Shown here in pieces: positions 44,685 to 56,961 of a stretch of DNA of 64,000 nucleotides. The DNA is from Phytophthora hibernalis (lineage: Eukaryota; Oomycota; Peronosporomycetes; Peronosporales; Peronosporaceae): assembly GCA_012656075.1 (NCBI GenBank), contig JAAKBF010000184.1:62001-126000 (forward strand), in the 5' to 3' direction. The notes under the pieces are model-generated. The model was not told the DNA's origin and ran no database searches. It was given only the letters and a program-made list of their open reading frames with translations. The position numbers and the translations under genes are program-made. Positions within the stretch are counted from its first letter, which is position 1; every line of letters starts with the position of its first letter.

Positions 44685-45534
44685 TGTGGCGTTGGGTTTT
44701 GAGCGCTCGGTCGCCGGCCGACAAGGTTTCCCTTGCTGAAGGAAAGTGATCAGCGTGCTCTGATTGGCGGATTACATTCCCCGCGCGGCAGTGACCGAGG
44801 CCTCGGTCGGGTATAATAAATTCCCGGCCGAGGGTACGAACCCTCGTTTGTACCCATTCCAGTTTCGTACCCTCGGTCTTATAGAGCCGGCTACGGGATC
44901 ATATACTGGGATCTGTTCACACTGGATATTTGTATTTAGATTTTGGATTATCTATAGGATGACCTACAGAGGCTCCCAGAGCCGTACAAAACATAAATAA
45001 ATCAGCCGTCTTCCCCACAAGTCACCAAGGGTCAAGTCCGTCTGCGGTAAGTCTAATTAGCTTATCGTAGGGTCTGGAAACGCGGGATGCCTGTCAACGA
45101 ACTCAAGATACATTAAATCGAGGGTTTGTTGGTGGCCTGTCCAAGAGATTAGAGTGGCCGAGTGTTGGGAGTGACGAGGGACGTCGTCTCCCATATATTT
45201 TAGTGGGACCGAGTATTTTACTACCCGCCGAGGTTTTACCTCGGCAAACCCGTATTAGGCTTGACAGCCGGTACCCTTTCTTCTGAGGGACTGCGGGGTT
45301 GGCGCGAAAGTGCAATATTGCATACTAGCCCTCGCTCGTGGCTAGTGGTGCAGGTTTTTGGGCTGGCCTAATACAACCTAGGTGTACAGAGGGTTCACAT
45401 CCAACCCGGCGTAAGGGATCGTTCCTGGTCTTCAGGTTTGATCCAACGCTCGTTGATCGTTGTAGGAAAGCGAGTGTTGTTGGTGGGACTCATACTTTTC
45501 GGTAGTGAGATTTTCTGCATAATCCTACACGACA
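44685..45534 (+). repeat. 5' LTR of inner gypsy element (B)
   Basis: 850 bp from TGTGGCGTTGGG to CTACACGACA, preceded by the 4-bp duplication GCGG. A GGGTATAATAAATTC box lies near 44808 and an AATAAA-like stretch near 44995. It matches 56097-56957, with one block of differences (around 45170-45235 versus 56585-56650) and scattered substitutions. A 78-codon frame inside the LTR is not considered a gene. Confidence 0.9.
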
Positions 45535-45536
45535 AC

Positions 45537-45553
45537 TGGTGCCGCGACCCGGG
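45537..45553 (+). other. Primer-binding site of element B
   Basis: TGGTGCCGCGACCCGGG starts two bases after the LTR, the normal spacing for a tRNA 3'-end complement. The tRNA was not identified. Confidence 0.6.
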
Positions 45554-45643
45554 AATTGGTGTACCCTTTTGTGTGTCTTGGTTGTGTATAGGTTCTTACC
45601 CTAACGAGCATTCGAGAGAAGAAAGAAGAGATGAAGAGATAAG

Positions 45644-48030
45644 ATGGCGAAAGGAGCGAAGTCAGCGGTACCAGCAACGCCCATGAAGTCGAGCGGAGGG
45701 CGCGCCGACGATTAGGTGTGGTCCGGGTCAGCGTTGGCGACTATAAGCACTTTGGAGTCGATCAATGACAGCTTCGACGAGCGGATGGATTACTCTGAAG
45801 CCAAAGAAGCTGATGAAGACGACTATCTGGAAGCAGCGACGACAATGTCCGAGGTCTCAGAAGCCGCTACTATCTCAGGAAGACGCAGCGGAGGGGTGAG
45901 GTCGCTCGCGCGAAACCTCACCGAGGGGTTGAACGAAGTGGCCGGTCCTGAACCAACTCACGGGGACAGTGAAGATGGACTCGGCGATCTCCGATCGCTG
46001 ACGATAACCCAGGACGCGAGTCTTCGGTCGAACGGTAGTCGGCCTCCAGTTAATGGAGACACTCCGACTGCCAACAAGGGTCTGGGTCGATGCATGGATG
46101 TGATGATGTCGAAGAGAAAGTGGATGCGGGCCTTCGCGCCAAAGTCCATTCGACAGGCCGTCTGGATGGAACTCGGGGCCGTACTCGTCGTTCCGGTGGA
46201 ATCATGGAGTATCCAGCAGGTGGCCGAGGACACAGTACAACTGTTCCGGGCTATGGGTTGTGAGCCGCAAGCGCTTCCCACCGAGACCGACCTTCAAGGT
46301 TGGGCGATCGAAGACACCGTGCTTTGTTTGCGTAAGTGGAAGCAGAAGATTCGGACAGTTTATGGAGTGCCTGAGCCCGGTTCCAACCGTCGGTCGAGCC
46401 TCCCGCGCACGACCGAACAGGTCGACCCATCAAGAATTTCATTACCGACAACTCCGGGAGGCAACTCGAGACGTCGGCCGACACGGGAATATTCTCGGCG
46501 AAGGGAACTGCGTCAGGGTATTTCCAAGACTCGCACATGGTGATGCCTCGGACGACAATCCGCATCGAACGACTGGGGAAAACTACCGAGAGCACGCGGA
46601 CCGCACCGACTGCGGGTCGAAGCACGGGACGGATGGCGAGTCGGCGCTTTGATACCTACGACGACGACTCTTCGGACGATGACTCGTTCGATGTAGAGGA
46701 CCAAGGAGGTGATGTGACTCGAGATTGGGAACGTCAGATTCGCGAACTCAGTTCGATGGAGAACGAGAAGCCCGCACCGAGACTTGAAATGGTCACGCAT
46801 CTCCCGTTGGACAACATCAAGCCTTATCTCGGCCCCCGTGATAAGAGAGAGAAGTCGATGCAGTGGCTCCGAGCCTTCATCTATGAATAGAAGGGAACGC
46901 ACACGCCATCAAAACGAGTGGTGCATGGCGTTCGAACTGAACCTCCAAGATGGTGCTCTACACTGGTACCGACAACTCCCACGGAAGACGTGACGGACGT
47001 GGAAGTTGCTGAGTGATGCGTTCGTCAAGTACTACTGCTCCCGGTTTAATCAATCCGCGAGACACGATACTACTCGGCGAGACATGAAGAGAAGGAGCAC
47101 GTCTGCGATTACCTGAATCGACTAAATGGTTACGCCAGGAATTCTGGAGTGCAATTCGAGCATGGCGGCCGTGAGGCCAAGAATCATGTCGAACACTTCC
47201 TCGACTCGTGTGAAGACCGAGCCTTGGAAGAACGTCTATGCCAGTACGGGTCAAGAATATTCATGAATTGAAAGACCTGATGAATGATATCCTCAGGCGT
47301 CGCAAGCGCAAGAAAGGGTGTGAATCCTCGGTCTGACGCTCACGTGGTCAAGATGATGGTCGACGTCGCGATGACGGGCGCTCCGAGGATTCGCGCTACA
47401 CCTTCCGACGTGATCGAGACGATGGTCGCCGTCGGGAAGATCGTTATCGGGATGATAACCGACGTCGGGAAAGCCGGGACGATCGGCAATATCGACCGAT
47501 GGTTATGCTCGCGGAGGCATTGACAGATATGGTCGCCACATTGAACGTGAACGGCTCGGTCGACTCACGAGAGGGGACCTATGGAGATGTCTAGCGGTGG
47601 TTATGACGATACCGAAGGTTATGACCTGGAGTATTACCCCAACAATGACGACCGAGACTCGGACTAGTACTCAGACGAAGAGTGTGCACCAGGCGAAGCC
47701 CACGACCGTGTGGCTGTCCCCAACGACTCGGAACGTCGCAACGCGGCCGAAGGAACAATCGCCCGATCTGACGACCGAGGATTAGGAATAACCAATTCAT
47801 CCATGACCGAGACAACCGAGGCCAAGGTGGACGAGATGGCCGGCGCCAATATGGCCCGTACGCCGCCTGCGGCGGGCTTACACACTGCACACTATTGTTT
47901 CAAGAGGTGCAAGATGTGCAAGGAAGTCCACGACGCAGGGAAATGTGAGCCATTCAACGAACTTGCGTCTCTTCTGAAGTCGAAGGTGGAGAAGAAGGAC
48001 CTCTCGCCCGAGCTTCAGGAACTGGTCTAG
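45644..48030 (+). pseudogene. gag polyprotein of element B
   Basis: Starts at ATG 45644 (MAKGAKSAVPATPMKSSG), with a frame break near 45714, then a long acidic N-terminal region (45716-46543). A second frame (46540-46890) has the gag start, WLRAFIYE, followed in pieces by WCMAFELNLQDGALHWYRQL, AFVKYYCSRFNQSAR, CDYLNRLNGYARNSGVQFEH and FLDSCEDRALEERLC. A CCHC knuckle (C-K-M-C-x3-H-x4-C) lies near 47911, and the frame ends in SKVEKKDLSPELQELV at TAG 48028-48030. At least five frame changes. It would form the virus-like particle. Confidence 0.75.
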
Positions 48031-48124
48031 GTGAGTCGTTTAAACTAGGCAGACCACCAACTGAAACTGGGTTGGTCCCAATCGGGCTGCCACAGCTAAG
48101 TCGAGCCTGCGCTGGACGCAGACT

Positions 48125-48900
48125 TTGTTTGCGTTCGCGGGCTCGTGCAAACGGACTGACGACTTGAATAGGAATTTTGTGAAAACGACGGAAAATGGAG
48201 AAGAAAGAGGTGCAAACCTCGGAGAACGTAAAGTGACGTTGGGATGTGAGGAAGCGACTGCCGGTATGGTTATTGAGGCTTCAATCGCGAGCATTGTGGT
48301 GACCGAGCACCAACCCCGAAACTTCGGTCAGACAATTAAGTTGTTGTCTGGAGAACGGATGGGATGGTGGTCGTCTCAACGTTATGACAAGCGGAAGCGA
48401 CTTCGAGCAATGGTGAATGAAGCAGTGGATGACTCACGAACGAGGATCCTCCTGGATACAGGAGCGAATGTCAGTGTGATTTCCGCTTCCGACGTGATGA
48501 AATTGCGTGTACATAAGGTCTCAGTTCACGGTCGCAGTCTCGAGGTGAGAGGAATTTATCCTGGAGTGATGGAAACCCGTCACCGAGCACTCGTCAAAAT
48601 CACCCCTCGGGTGGGAACGAGTAAAGGAATTTGAGCTGTGGATTATGGACCACAGCGCGGGAGTTGATGTCGTCCTTGCTACGGACTTCATAATCCCAGC
48701 CGGAGTGCGGTTGGATTTATTCCACGGCACAGCCCGGCTATCAGACGAGGTTATGGTGATGAAGTCTCAGAGTGCCGACTATGCTCCGGCATATGGAATG
48801 CAAGTGGTAGGCGGTCCAGCCATTTGTCAGTCGCTGGTTGAGAGTGGTACGAGTTCAACTTACCTCGACGGCGCCCATCTCTGAACACCCATGAGGTGTG
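48125..48900 (+). pseudogene. Aspartic protease region of element B
   Basis: Open frame to TGA 48634 with RILLDTGANVSVISASDVMK, the retropepsin active-site motif (Asp-Thr-Gly), followed by the SLEVRGIYPGVMETRHRALV strand pattern. One frame later SAGVDVVLATDFIIPAGVRL continues the domain. It would cut the gag-pol polyprotein; broken by a frameshift near 48632. Confidence 0.75.
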
Positions 48901-49737
48901 GGTCCGTCGAGTTGGGAACCTCATGTCAACCGTGGCGAGGTTTCGTCGAGGGCAGCCAGCAACCGTTCGGCTAACTAGCGTGTCACCGAAGGTTGAGCAT
49001 TGCACTATCCACGAACCGGTATACCGCGAGGTGACCTCCCGCTGGGGAGCGGGTATACTCGGTTGTGATCACCTAAGGACGAAGAATGACAAGTTTTAGC
49101 ATACGCCGAGTGCCGCTATAACACTCTGCTGAAGCGTGAGAGTAAGCTTTACGAGCGATTGCTGGCCAGTCAATCCCCGGTCGTAGAGCGACGGCAATAC
49201 CCGACGCCACGCAAAATCCTCTCTCGACCACTCAAAACCAGGGTGGACCAGGGTGACCCGACCATCGAGTGTTGGCGATGGCATCGAGCGTCCTTCTGGC
49301 GTCGATCACACGGCGGTAACGGTGCTTCTGACGTATTCGGATACGACAGCTACGGATGTTGCAGCCGAGGAGGACGAGAACTCCACCGTCTCTGACACCT
49401 CGAACGGGGGTGACGAAGGTCGGCCGATTCCCGGTACACCGAAGCCCGCAACCACCGAGGATCCGGAGACTCGTTTAGAGTCCGCGTTCGTAGCGCTGAT
49501 GACATGCGTATCCGCCGGTGATGCTGTGGAAATCGACGAAAATCCCGGGGTGCCGCTGAACACTTGGCAAATGAAATGGAGTTGACTGACAACGCCCACG
49601 AACTGGCGTTCCTACCTGACCTGCCTGAAGCCTCGGAGACGGTACTTGAGTACACGGGGTCTAATGTAGTGAACCCGAAGGCTACGTCCGAGCAGCAACG
49701 AGCTCTCGTTGGCGTGTTGAAGAAGCATGAATGAATC

Positions 49738-51100
49738 ATGCTTTCGAGCGGGAATGATGTGCCACCGCCGGCCTACGGCGTGCTTTGCGATATCGATGTG
49801 CAGGGGCACCCGCCAATCCGACAGAGAGCTCGACGCACCCCGCTGGAACACTTGGCGAAGCTGTATAAACTACTGAATGGTTTGCTGAAGGCTCGGCCGG
49901 TAGCGTTTTCAGATATTTCATGGGCGTCCCCAATCATGATTGTGTTGAAGAGAAATGGGGTTGATATTCGCCTGTGCATCGACTACAAGATGGTCAACGC
50001 AATCACGGCGATTATGGAGTACACCATGCAACTGGTCGACGATCTGCTAACAGACCTGGAAGCGTACTCATGGTTCTGCTCTCTGGATGCAGCTAGCGGA
50101 TTCTGGGCCATCAAGATGACAAATAGAGCTCGGACGATATCGGCTTTCGTCTGCGCACTCGGTCACTTCGAGTGTCTCCGAATGCCGATCGGTTTGAAGA
50201 ACGCACCGATTATTTACCCACGAATGATTAACAATGCTCTGTGGGGGTTTGTCCAATCCAAGGGTGGTTGGAAACAGTTCGCGGAGCTAATGCAGCAAGC
50301 CGAAACGGACGCCGAAGCGACAAGGACGGGGGCGACCGACGCTTCTACGCGACTTTCCGAAGCCTCGACGACGCTTTCGACCAAGTTTGAGGCCGACCGC
50401 GAGTCCTCGGGGACGCTGGATGCTGTAACCCGGCTGGTGAACAACCCCGGGGCAGACATGTTCTCCACAGGAGAAGCAGATGAATCCTCGTTGGTTCCGG
50501 TGTTCGACCGACGATCGTTCGTTGATGATATTTGCTTCGGTTCCGAGACTTTCGACTCTTGCCTGGCGACCTTAGACCGACTGCTCCAACGATTTGAAGA
50601 GTATCGGATCAGTGTGAGTTTCACGAAGAGCATTTTCGTGCAAGGCCGAGTGGATTTCCTGTCGCATGAAGTGTCGGGCGACGGTATTCGGGTTGACCCA
50701 AAGAAGTTGAAGGCGGTGACAGAGTTGCCGTTCCCGTCGTTGAAGAAAGGAATGCTGTCGTTCCTCGGCGCGTTGAATTATTACAGCCTATTCATCCATG
50801 ACTTCGCAGTCTACGGGGCCGCCCTGTATCAACTCAAAGACGACGATTTCACAACAGTGGGAAACTCATCCGCTGCTCACCGAAGTTTTGCGGTGCTCCA
50901 ACAGAAGGTTGCGGACGCACCGGTACTACGACCCTTCGATCGGGCAAGAGAGGTACATGTGACGCTCTTCGCCAATGAGTGGGCTTTGAGCTCTACACTG
51001 ATGCAGTACCATGGCGACAAGTTGCACCCAGTGCGGTTTTGCGGTCGTGCTCTGAAAGACGCCGAGACGAATTACCATCCGGCCGAAAAGAGGTGTTAGC
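49738..51100 (+). CDS. Reverse transcriptase / RNase H of element B
   Basis: A 453-codon open frame. RT motifs: ARPVAFSDISWASPIMIVLK, VDIRLCIDYKMVNAITAIME, SWFCSLDAASGFWAIKMTN (first catalytic Asp), FECLRMPIGLKNAPIIYPRM, RRSFVDDICFGSETFDSCLA (FVDD), SFTKSIFVQGRVDFLSHEVS. About 85 extra residues lie between the PIGLKNAP and FVDD motifs. The connection region then leads to the first RNase H-like domain (REVHVTLFANEWALSSTLMQ, where Asn stands for the usual Asp). The frame stops at 51099; the continuation (RKEVLALLLLLKVCYTQLVG) is one frame away to 51398. Confidence 0.85.
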
Positions 51101-51394
51101 TTTGCTGCTGCTGTTGAAGGTGTGTTACACCCAGCTGGTCGGCCGGACTATCCATGTTTACACGCGTTTGTCGACGCTAGAGTGGGTACTCAAGTCGAAG
51201 CCATTGTTCGGTAGTGCAACCCATTTTGCGGCCATGTTGTCGCCGTGGCACCTGAAGGTCAACCGAGTCAAGGAACGCGATTGTGTGTTCGCTCAGCTGC
51301 TCCAAGCTGGACTTACAAGCTTCGTTGAACTTGAAGGCTCGTTGGCCCCAGTGACACCACCGTCCCGAGCACCGACCGCTCGGATGGACCACAC

Positions 51395-52450
51395 TTGATA
51401 TACATGTATGCATGTCTGCCGATGACTTACGATGGGTTAGTGATGTCCTTTGATGGCTCGGCCAAGACGGCGAAGGACGGCGGGTATGGTAGTTGCTCAT
51501 GGATTTTATGGAAATTACCGGAGTCGACGGTAGTGACAGCTGCGAATGCTTATCTCGAGACCACCACGGTAAACCTCGCTGAGTACGCTGGTATGATCAA
51601 TGGCGTGTTGGCATCCCTGTAGCATCGCACCGAGGATTAAATCGTGGTGTGGGATTCGAGACTCGCAAGCCAGCAGTCCCTAGGGGTGACGGCCTGTCGG
51701 AAGGAAACTCTGATGGCTCAACTAAATCATCACCGAGAGCTCACGGCCAGGCTTCGGTCGGTGAAATACCTCCACGTTGTCCGAGAATTTAATGCCGCCG
51801 CGGACTCAGAAGCCCTCAACAGCAAAGAGTCCAGCGTGGTCTCGGCGGAAACCAGGAAAACGGAATTAATCGAGCTCAACCGAATCGACGAAGTCATCTA
51901 CGAGCCTTCAACAGAAGTCTCCCCGCCAACCCTTGGCGAAGCTACCGCCAACGTGAAAGTATCGGTCAACCTCGCCCAGACCCGCGTGGTCCGCAAGATA
52001 TCCCGCGAAAAATCTTTCTTCGATTTTGTGAGGGATACACCGGACTACATAACCGTCACAACCCGTCGACAAGCAAATGCCAAGAAGAAGCGTGTCCAGT
52101 TTGCGAGTGAACCATCGGTGTTGGGCCCGGATGACGTAGCACGACGAGACGAAGCGGATGAGGTAACCTCAGAGACCCAGAACGTAACAGAGGCCGAGCT
52201 ACCAACACCTAAGACTAGCGTCAGAGTACCAGAAGCAAACGATGTCGACCCGGTGGCTATTCAAGAGGAGCGAAGACGAAGGATCTCCGCTGCACAGGAC
52301 GAAGAGCAGAGATGGGCGACCCTCAAGGCCGTTCTCCGGGGCGAAGAAGCCAGCTTGAGTTTTAGTGCGGCGAGATAATCATGGAAAATGGCCGACAAGT
52401 TTGCACTAAGCGAAGATGGCGTGCTGTATATTATCGGAGCGATTCGTCGG
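51395..52450 (+). pseudogene. Second RNase H domain and truncated integrase start of element B
   Basis: LVMSFDGSAKTAKDGGYGSC (first Asp), TVNLAEYAGMINGVLASL (Glu), stops near 51621-51640, then IVVWDSRLASQQSLGVTACR (Asp) and LHVVREFNAAADSEALNSKE complete a second RNase H domain. A 244-codon frame (51644-52378) continues with a Ser/Glu-rich linker. After it, MADKFALSEDGVLYIIGAIR looks like the start of the region that leads into the integrase zinc-binding domain, but no HHCC or DDE core follows. Confidence 0.65.
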
Positions 52451-52656
52451 TGGGGCGAGGAAAACCAAGGTGAGAAGAAGACGACTACTGCATTACAATA
52501 TGTATATGTTCATATGATGTGAACGAACGAGAAGTGGATTTGGATTAAGCGGAATTAGCGGAGCTCGAACTACACCCGTAATGAACTACAGAGCTCGTAC
52601 TGTGTGGGAGCAGCAAAGGGAATGAGTGCTGAAGCAGAAAGGCGCATGGCCGAAGT

Positions 52657-55600
52657 CTAAACATCGTCTGAGGAAGCAAGATCCGCCAACACATCCAGGT
52701 TGATGTCTGGCCAGACGCAGAACCGTCGGCGGGCATTGGAGTAGCAGCGGAGAGGCCGAGTCCTCATCCTGGCCTTCGTATTTCTCCTCGTCGTCTGCTG
52801 GCCATTGAGAAGCAACTGCCGAGGTCTGAGCGACCCAAGGAGCCACAACCGAAGCTGGCGGTAAGAACGAATCCACCATGATACCCGAAACCACCTCCGC
52901 CTCGGTCATGCCGCGAGGTACGAACAAGGGCACCGGAGAGTTACACGGCGCGAAAGTCGTGTTGAATTGGATGACTGGAGGGTGCGTCCACCGAGCAGTT
53001 CCGCCAAAGTTGCTGAGCGTCCAGGGTCATGAGTTCGCCGACCCAATCCTCGGACGTCGGAGCCCACTCGATCACCTCGAACGAATATTAGAGGTAGCTG
53101 GTTTCCAACAAAAATCGGTCGGCGCTTCACGGGGTTTGCCGGAACATTCGGTGCATCACTCCCAACAGCGGTACACCATCTACTGACATAGACGATCCGC
53201 CCTGGTGTTCCGAGCCCTGTCGTACTCGACCCACGCTGCCCGCACGCGATGACCGAAGGGTTACCCTCGCCCAGCCATTGAGTCGTGCTCCGAAGGAGGC
53301 TTCAACGGCGGAGACCTGGACCCAGTGGCGTCGCTCCCATAACGCCAAAGACCGAAGTCTGCTTTCTCGGTCCGGTTCGTGGCGATATCTTGAAATCGAC
53401 GCCACATCTTGACGAACCGGTCCAGCTCTGAGGCGCGAGTCGAGGTCCTAGAGCCCGGTGGGTGCTGATCGGTGGCGAAGCAGCACGGCCTCTCCGGATT
53501 GAAAGTGCTGAGGTCAGTGCCCGGAACGGTCGAGAGTGTGGCCGTCACTTGAGTGTGTGAGCGCTGAGGTCCCGCAAGACGCCTGTGAGTAGCTCCAGTG
53601 GGAGTCGCCGGAGTGTCGGTGCCGCCTGCAGCCGAACGAACAGGGGCAGGCGGGACCGATAGAGACACGACCGAGGCAACAACCACGGGGTCCGAAGTGG
53701 ATACCACCACCGAGGTCATAGGTGTCGTGACCGAGGACGTGGCCAATACCCCACCCGACGACGGCAACGACGCAGAGGATGGCCGTGACACTGGAGCAGC
53801 TGGTATGCTCGGTGGAGCCGGGGTAGGCTGAGTCTTCACCGGCGAAGCCGATGGAGGAGCAGCCGAGACTGCCTGCAACGACACCGTCGACGCCGGAGTC
53901 ACCGAGCTCTTAGGGGTAGCCAAATAGCAAGCGATCCTATAGCCTGGGAAAACTCGGACGATTGCGGGGAACCAATGATGACACCATCTGATGCTTCCAA
54001 TGTCTTCAATTCCCTCTGAGACCGCAAGGTAGCCAACACATACGCACTGCGGGTGGGCCGACCATCACCACGTAGTGGCGAAACCACCGCCGAAGAAAAC
54101 GATCCGTACGCGAGAATCGCCGCCGTCCGAGCCCCAGTGTCGACTTCGTCGCCCGACAAGTCAATGACTTCGACTGGGGTCCGGAAGCACTGAGGATCCA
54201 GAGGCAGACGACCGCGTGGGCGATGCTGGAGGTGGACCAGGAGGAGGACTCGGTGGGGACTCGCTCGGTGGCGACGTCGGTGGTGAACCGGGTGGACTCG
54301 GGGGCGACGTCGGCGGCGAACCAGATGGAGGACTCGGTGGAGACGTCGGTGGAGATCCAAGCGGAGGACTCGGTGGTGACCCACCCAGTGGTGACCCCAT
54401 TGGAGAACTCGGTAAGGACAATGCCGGTGTCCGACTTTAAGCTCTGGCTCTCATATCCTGAGACGGACGACCCAATCGCTTGTGAGCAGGAAGAGCCGAC
54501 TTTGGCAAACCCCAGGGAGGGTGCGTCGGTGTCACCTGTTGTGGCGACGACGCCGGTGCCTGCTGCCGAAGACCCTTGCGGCGGTTCCGTCGACGCTGGG
54601 ACACAGTCGGTACGGGAGCAGGTCATCTGAATCCTCGGAGACATCCCCAGCAGTCGAAGGTGATTTCGCAGGAGACTTCGACTCTGCGTCCGAGCCAGGA
54701 ACTCCTTGATCAGCGTCCTCCGAGCTCTCCGAAGAAGCACTACGGCTGCGCTTCGAAGTGATGCTCGGAGGCGTAAGACCGAGCAGCTCCCAGTTGATAT
54801 CATCCGCGGTGGAGGGCAGAGGAAGGGTCAGAAAGGGATGACATATCAAGAAAGCACAAGCATGACCTACCAGCGGAGGCAAGCACCAAGGTGTCGACAT
54901 CAAGTTCATAAAGAGCAGCGTGACGATGAAGGATGGTGTTCGAACGTTTCAAGCTTGCCACCTGAGCTTCGAGAGTCTGCACCTGAGGTGACACCACACC
55001 GACCGAGGCTTGAGCAGATGCATCAAGCCCAGCCCGATGCTGCGCCACCTGCTCGGCGTAAGCCACCAACCAATCGTGAAGCGCTCGCACTCCTGGTGGA
55101 GGATCCGTTGCGCGGAAGTCAGTGAAGACTCGGCCGAGGTCGCGCGAGCAGCCCACAGCTTCACAATGTGGTCGTGGCCCGCGATATTAGAATTAGCTTG
55201 GCGGAGGTGGGCGGCCGCCTGGTCCTGCTCCTCCCGGAGGGTGAGGTGTATCTGTCGGAGGTCGTCCAGAATATCACGGGTCTGACTCTCCTCACTCGAC
55301 GCTTGAGCACTGATACGCTCAACCTCCTCTCGTTCGTGGGTCTCAGCGGAGAGTCGGTCCTCGGTGTCGACGAGTCTGGCCTTGAGCTCGGCAACCTCGT
55401 TGCGGAGGTCGATGACAAGTTCGGCCTCACCCGGAGGGAGTTGGACAGGGAAATAACCGCCGACAAGACTTCACCGAGGTCTGTAGCGTGTTCCATACGA
55501 GCATCGAGCGCTGATTCGACCCGCCGAGGACGCTGGCGAGCCACACCGACGACGAGTTGACCCAGCTGGAGCAGACGTTGCTCGACGAGAGCTGGAAACG

Positions 55601-55897
55601 AAGGGTCGGTGGTCGGCGCTGGAGATGGAGTCGCATCGGCGGTGTCAGTCTGACAACCCACCGAGACGAGACGAGTCGCAGTGGATCCAGACGTGCCGCC
55701 AAGCAGATATGCCAAGACAGGCGAGGAGCCAGGCGATGAAGGAGGAGTTACCGGAGATAACCCTCCGAGAGCATCATCGCCGGCGTGAGGAGCGTCAGCC
55801 GCGTGCTGGGGTGGCGGAACCGAGGCTTCAGCGGAGCTAGCAGCGTACGCCGGAGCACCTACCGGTCCTTACGAGCGAGCCTGAGGAGTGAAGGCAT
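52657..55897 (-). pseudogene. Antisense coding region of element B (coiled-coil, Ser/Pro-rich)
   Basis: Minus-strand protein of roughly 1,080 codons in several frames. From ATG 55897: an Ala/Pro-rich start (MPSLLRLARKDR, then PPPQHAADAPHAGDD); VSVGCQTDTADATPSPAPTT; LVEQRLLQLGQLVVGVARQR; a clear coiled coil at 55440-55160 (ELVIDLRNEVAELKARLVDT, REEVERISAQASSEESQTRD, LRQIHLTLREEQDQAAAHLR); a second helical part (LEAQVASLKRSNTILHRHAA); a phospho-type Ser/Glu stretch (RSRSASSESSEDADQG); Pro/Ser repeats (SGSPPTSPPSPP); PVEVIDLSGDEVDTG; and RFVKMWRRFQDIATNRTEKA. Heptads and composition are far better than chance antisense. It occupies the place of the integrase. Function unknown; broken by frameshifts. 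Confidence 0.6.
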
Positions 55898-56096
55898 AAG
55901 TGGACGAGAGTGAGACGATGCTCAAGGTGTACGAGGCGACCAAGATGAAGGAAGGTTTACCTCGTCGCTCGGGGGCGATGGATCGGAGAGAGGCGGCGGG
56001 CGCCGCTGAGAAGGCACGACGGAGGAGTCATGAACGGAGAGGCTAGACGCCACGACGTGCACTACTTGCGGAAGTTTGCGTCGAGGCGGGGGTAGT

Positions 56097-56957
56097 TGTG
56101 GCGTTGGGTTTTGAGCGCTCGGTCGCCGGCCGGCAAGGTTTCCCTTGCTGAAGGAAAGTGATCAGCGTGCTCTGATTGGCGGATTACATTCCCCGCGCGG
56201 CAGTGACCGAGGCCTCGGTCGGGTATAATAAATTCCCGGCCGAGGGTACGAACCCTCGTTTGTACCCATTCCAGTTTCGTACCCTCGGTCTTATAGAGCC
56301 GGCTACGGGATCATATACTGGGATCTGTTCACACTGGATATTTGTATTTAGATTTTGGATTATCTATAGGATGACCTACAGAGGCTCCCAGAGCCGTACA
56401 AAACATAAATAAATCAGCCGTCTTCCCCACAAGTCACCAAGGGTCAAGTCCGTCTGCGGTAAGTCTAATTAGCTTATCGTAGGGTCTAGAAACGCGGGAT
56501 GCCTGTCAACGAACTCAAGATACATTAAATCGAGGGTTTGTTGGTGGCCCGTCCAAGAGATTAGAGTGGCCGAGTGTTGGGAGTGACGAGAAGCGTCGTT
56601 CACCATACATTATAGTGGAACCGAGTGTTCCAGATGTATTTTACTACCCGCCGAGGTTTTACCTCGGCAAACCCGTATTAGGCTTGACAGCCGGTACCCT
56701 TTCTTCTGAGGGACTGCGGGGTTGGCGCGAAAGTGCAATATTGCATACTAGCCCTTGCTCATGGCTAGTGGTGCAGGTTTTGGGTTGAACTAATACAACC
56801 TAGATGCACAGAGGGTTCACAACCAACCCGGTGTAAGGGATCGTTCCTGGCCTTCAGGTATTGATCCAACGCTCATTGATCGTTGTAGGTAAGCGAGTGT
56901 TGTTGGTGGGACTCATACCATTCAGTAGTGAGATTTTCTGCATAATCCTACACGACA
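56097..56957 (+). repeat. 3' LTR of inner gypsy element (B)
   Basis: 861 bp, TGTGGCGTTGGG to CTACACGACA, followed by GCGG (56958-56961), the target duplication matching 44681-44684. A purine-rich tract (GAGGCGGGGGTAG) precedes it. Confidence 0.9.
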
Positions 56958-56961
56958 GCGG

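Larger units (their letters stand above)
44681..56961 (+). mobile_element. Ty3/gypsy LTR retrotransposon B, nested in element A
   Basis: LTR - PBS - gag - protease - RT - RNase H - RNase H - antisense region - purine tract - LTR, bounded by GCGG duplications. It lies inside element A, whose own LTRs are at 40998 and 57716. The pol order with RT before the integrase position is that of Ty3/gypsy. Frameshifts throughout and the absent integrase make it non-autonomous. Confidence 0.85.

Noticed and set aside
44764..45000. 78-codon ORF inside each LTR of element B (also 56176-56412)
   Set aside because: It overlaps the LTR TATA-like box and polyadenylation region; conserved only because the LTRs are copies.
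54216..54630. Gly/Asp-rich plus-strand frames (GGDVGG type)
   Set aside because: They are the antisense of the Pro/Ser-rich repeats in the minus-strand coding region, which has continuous support on both sides.
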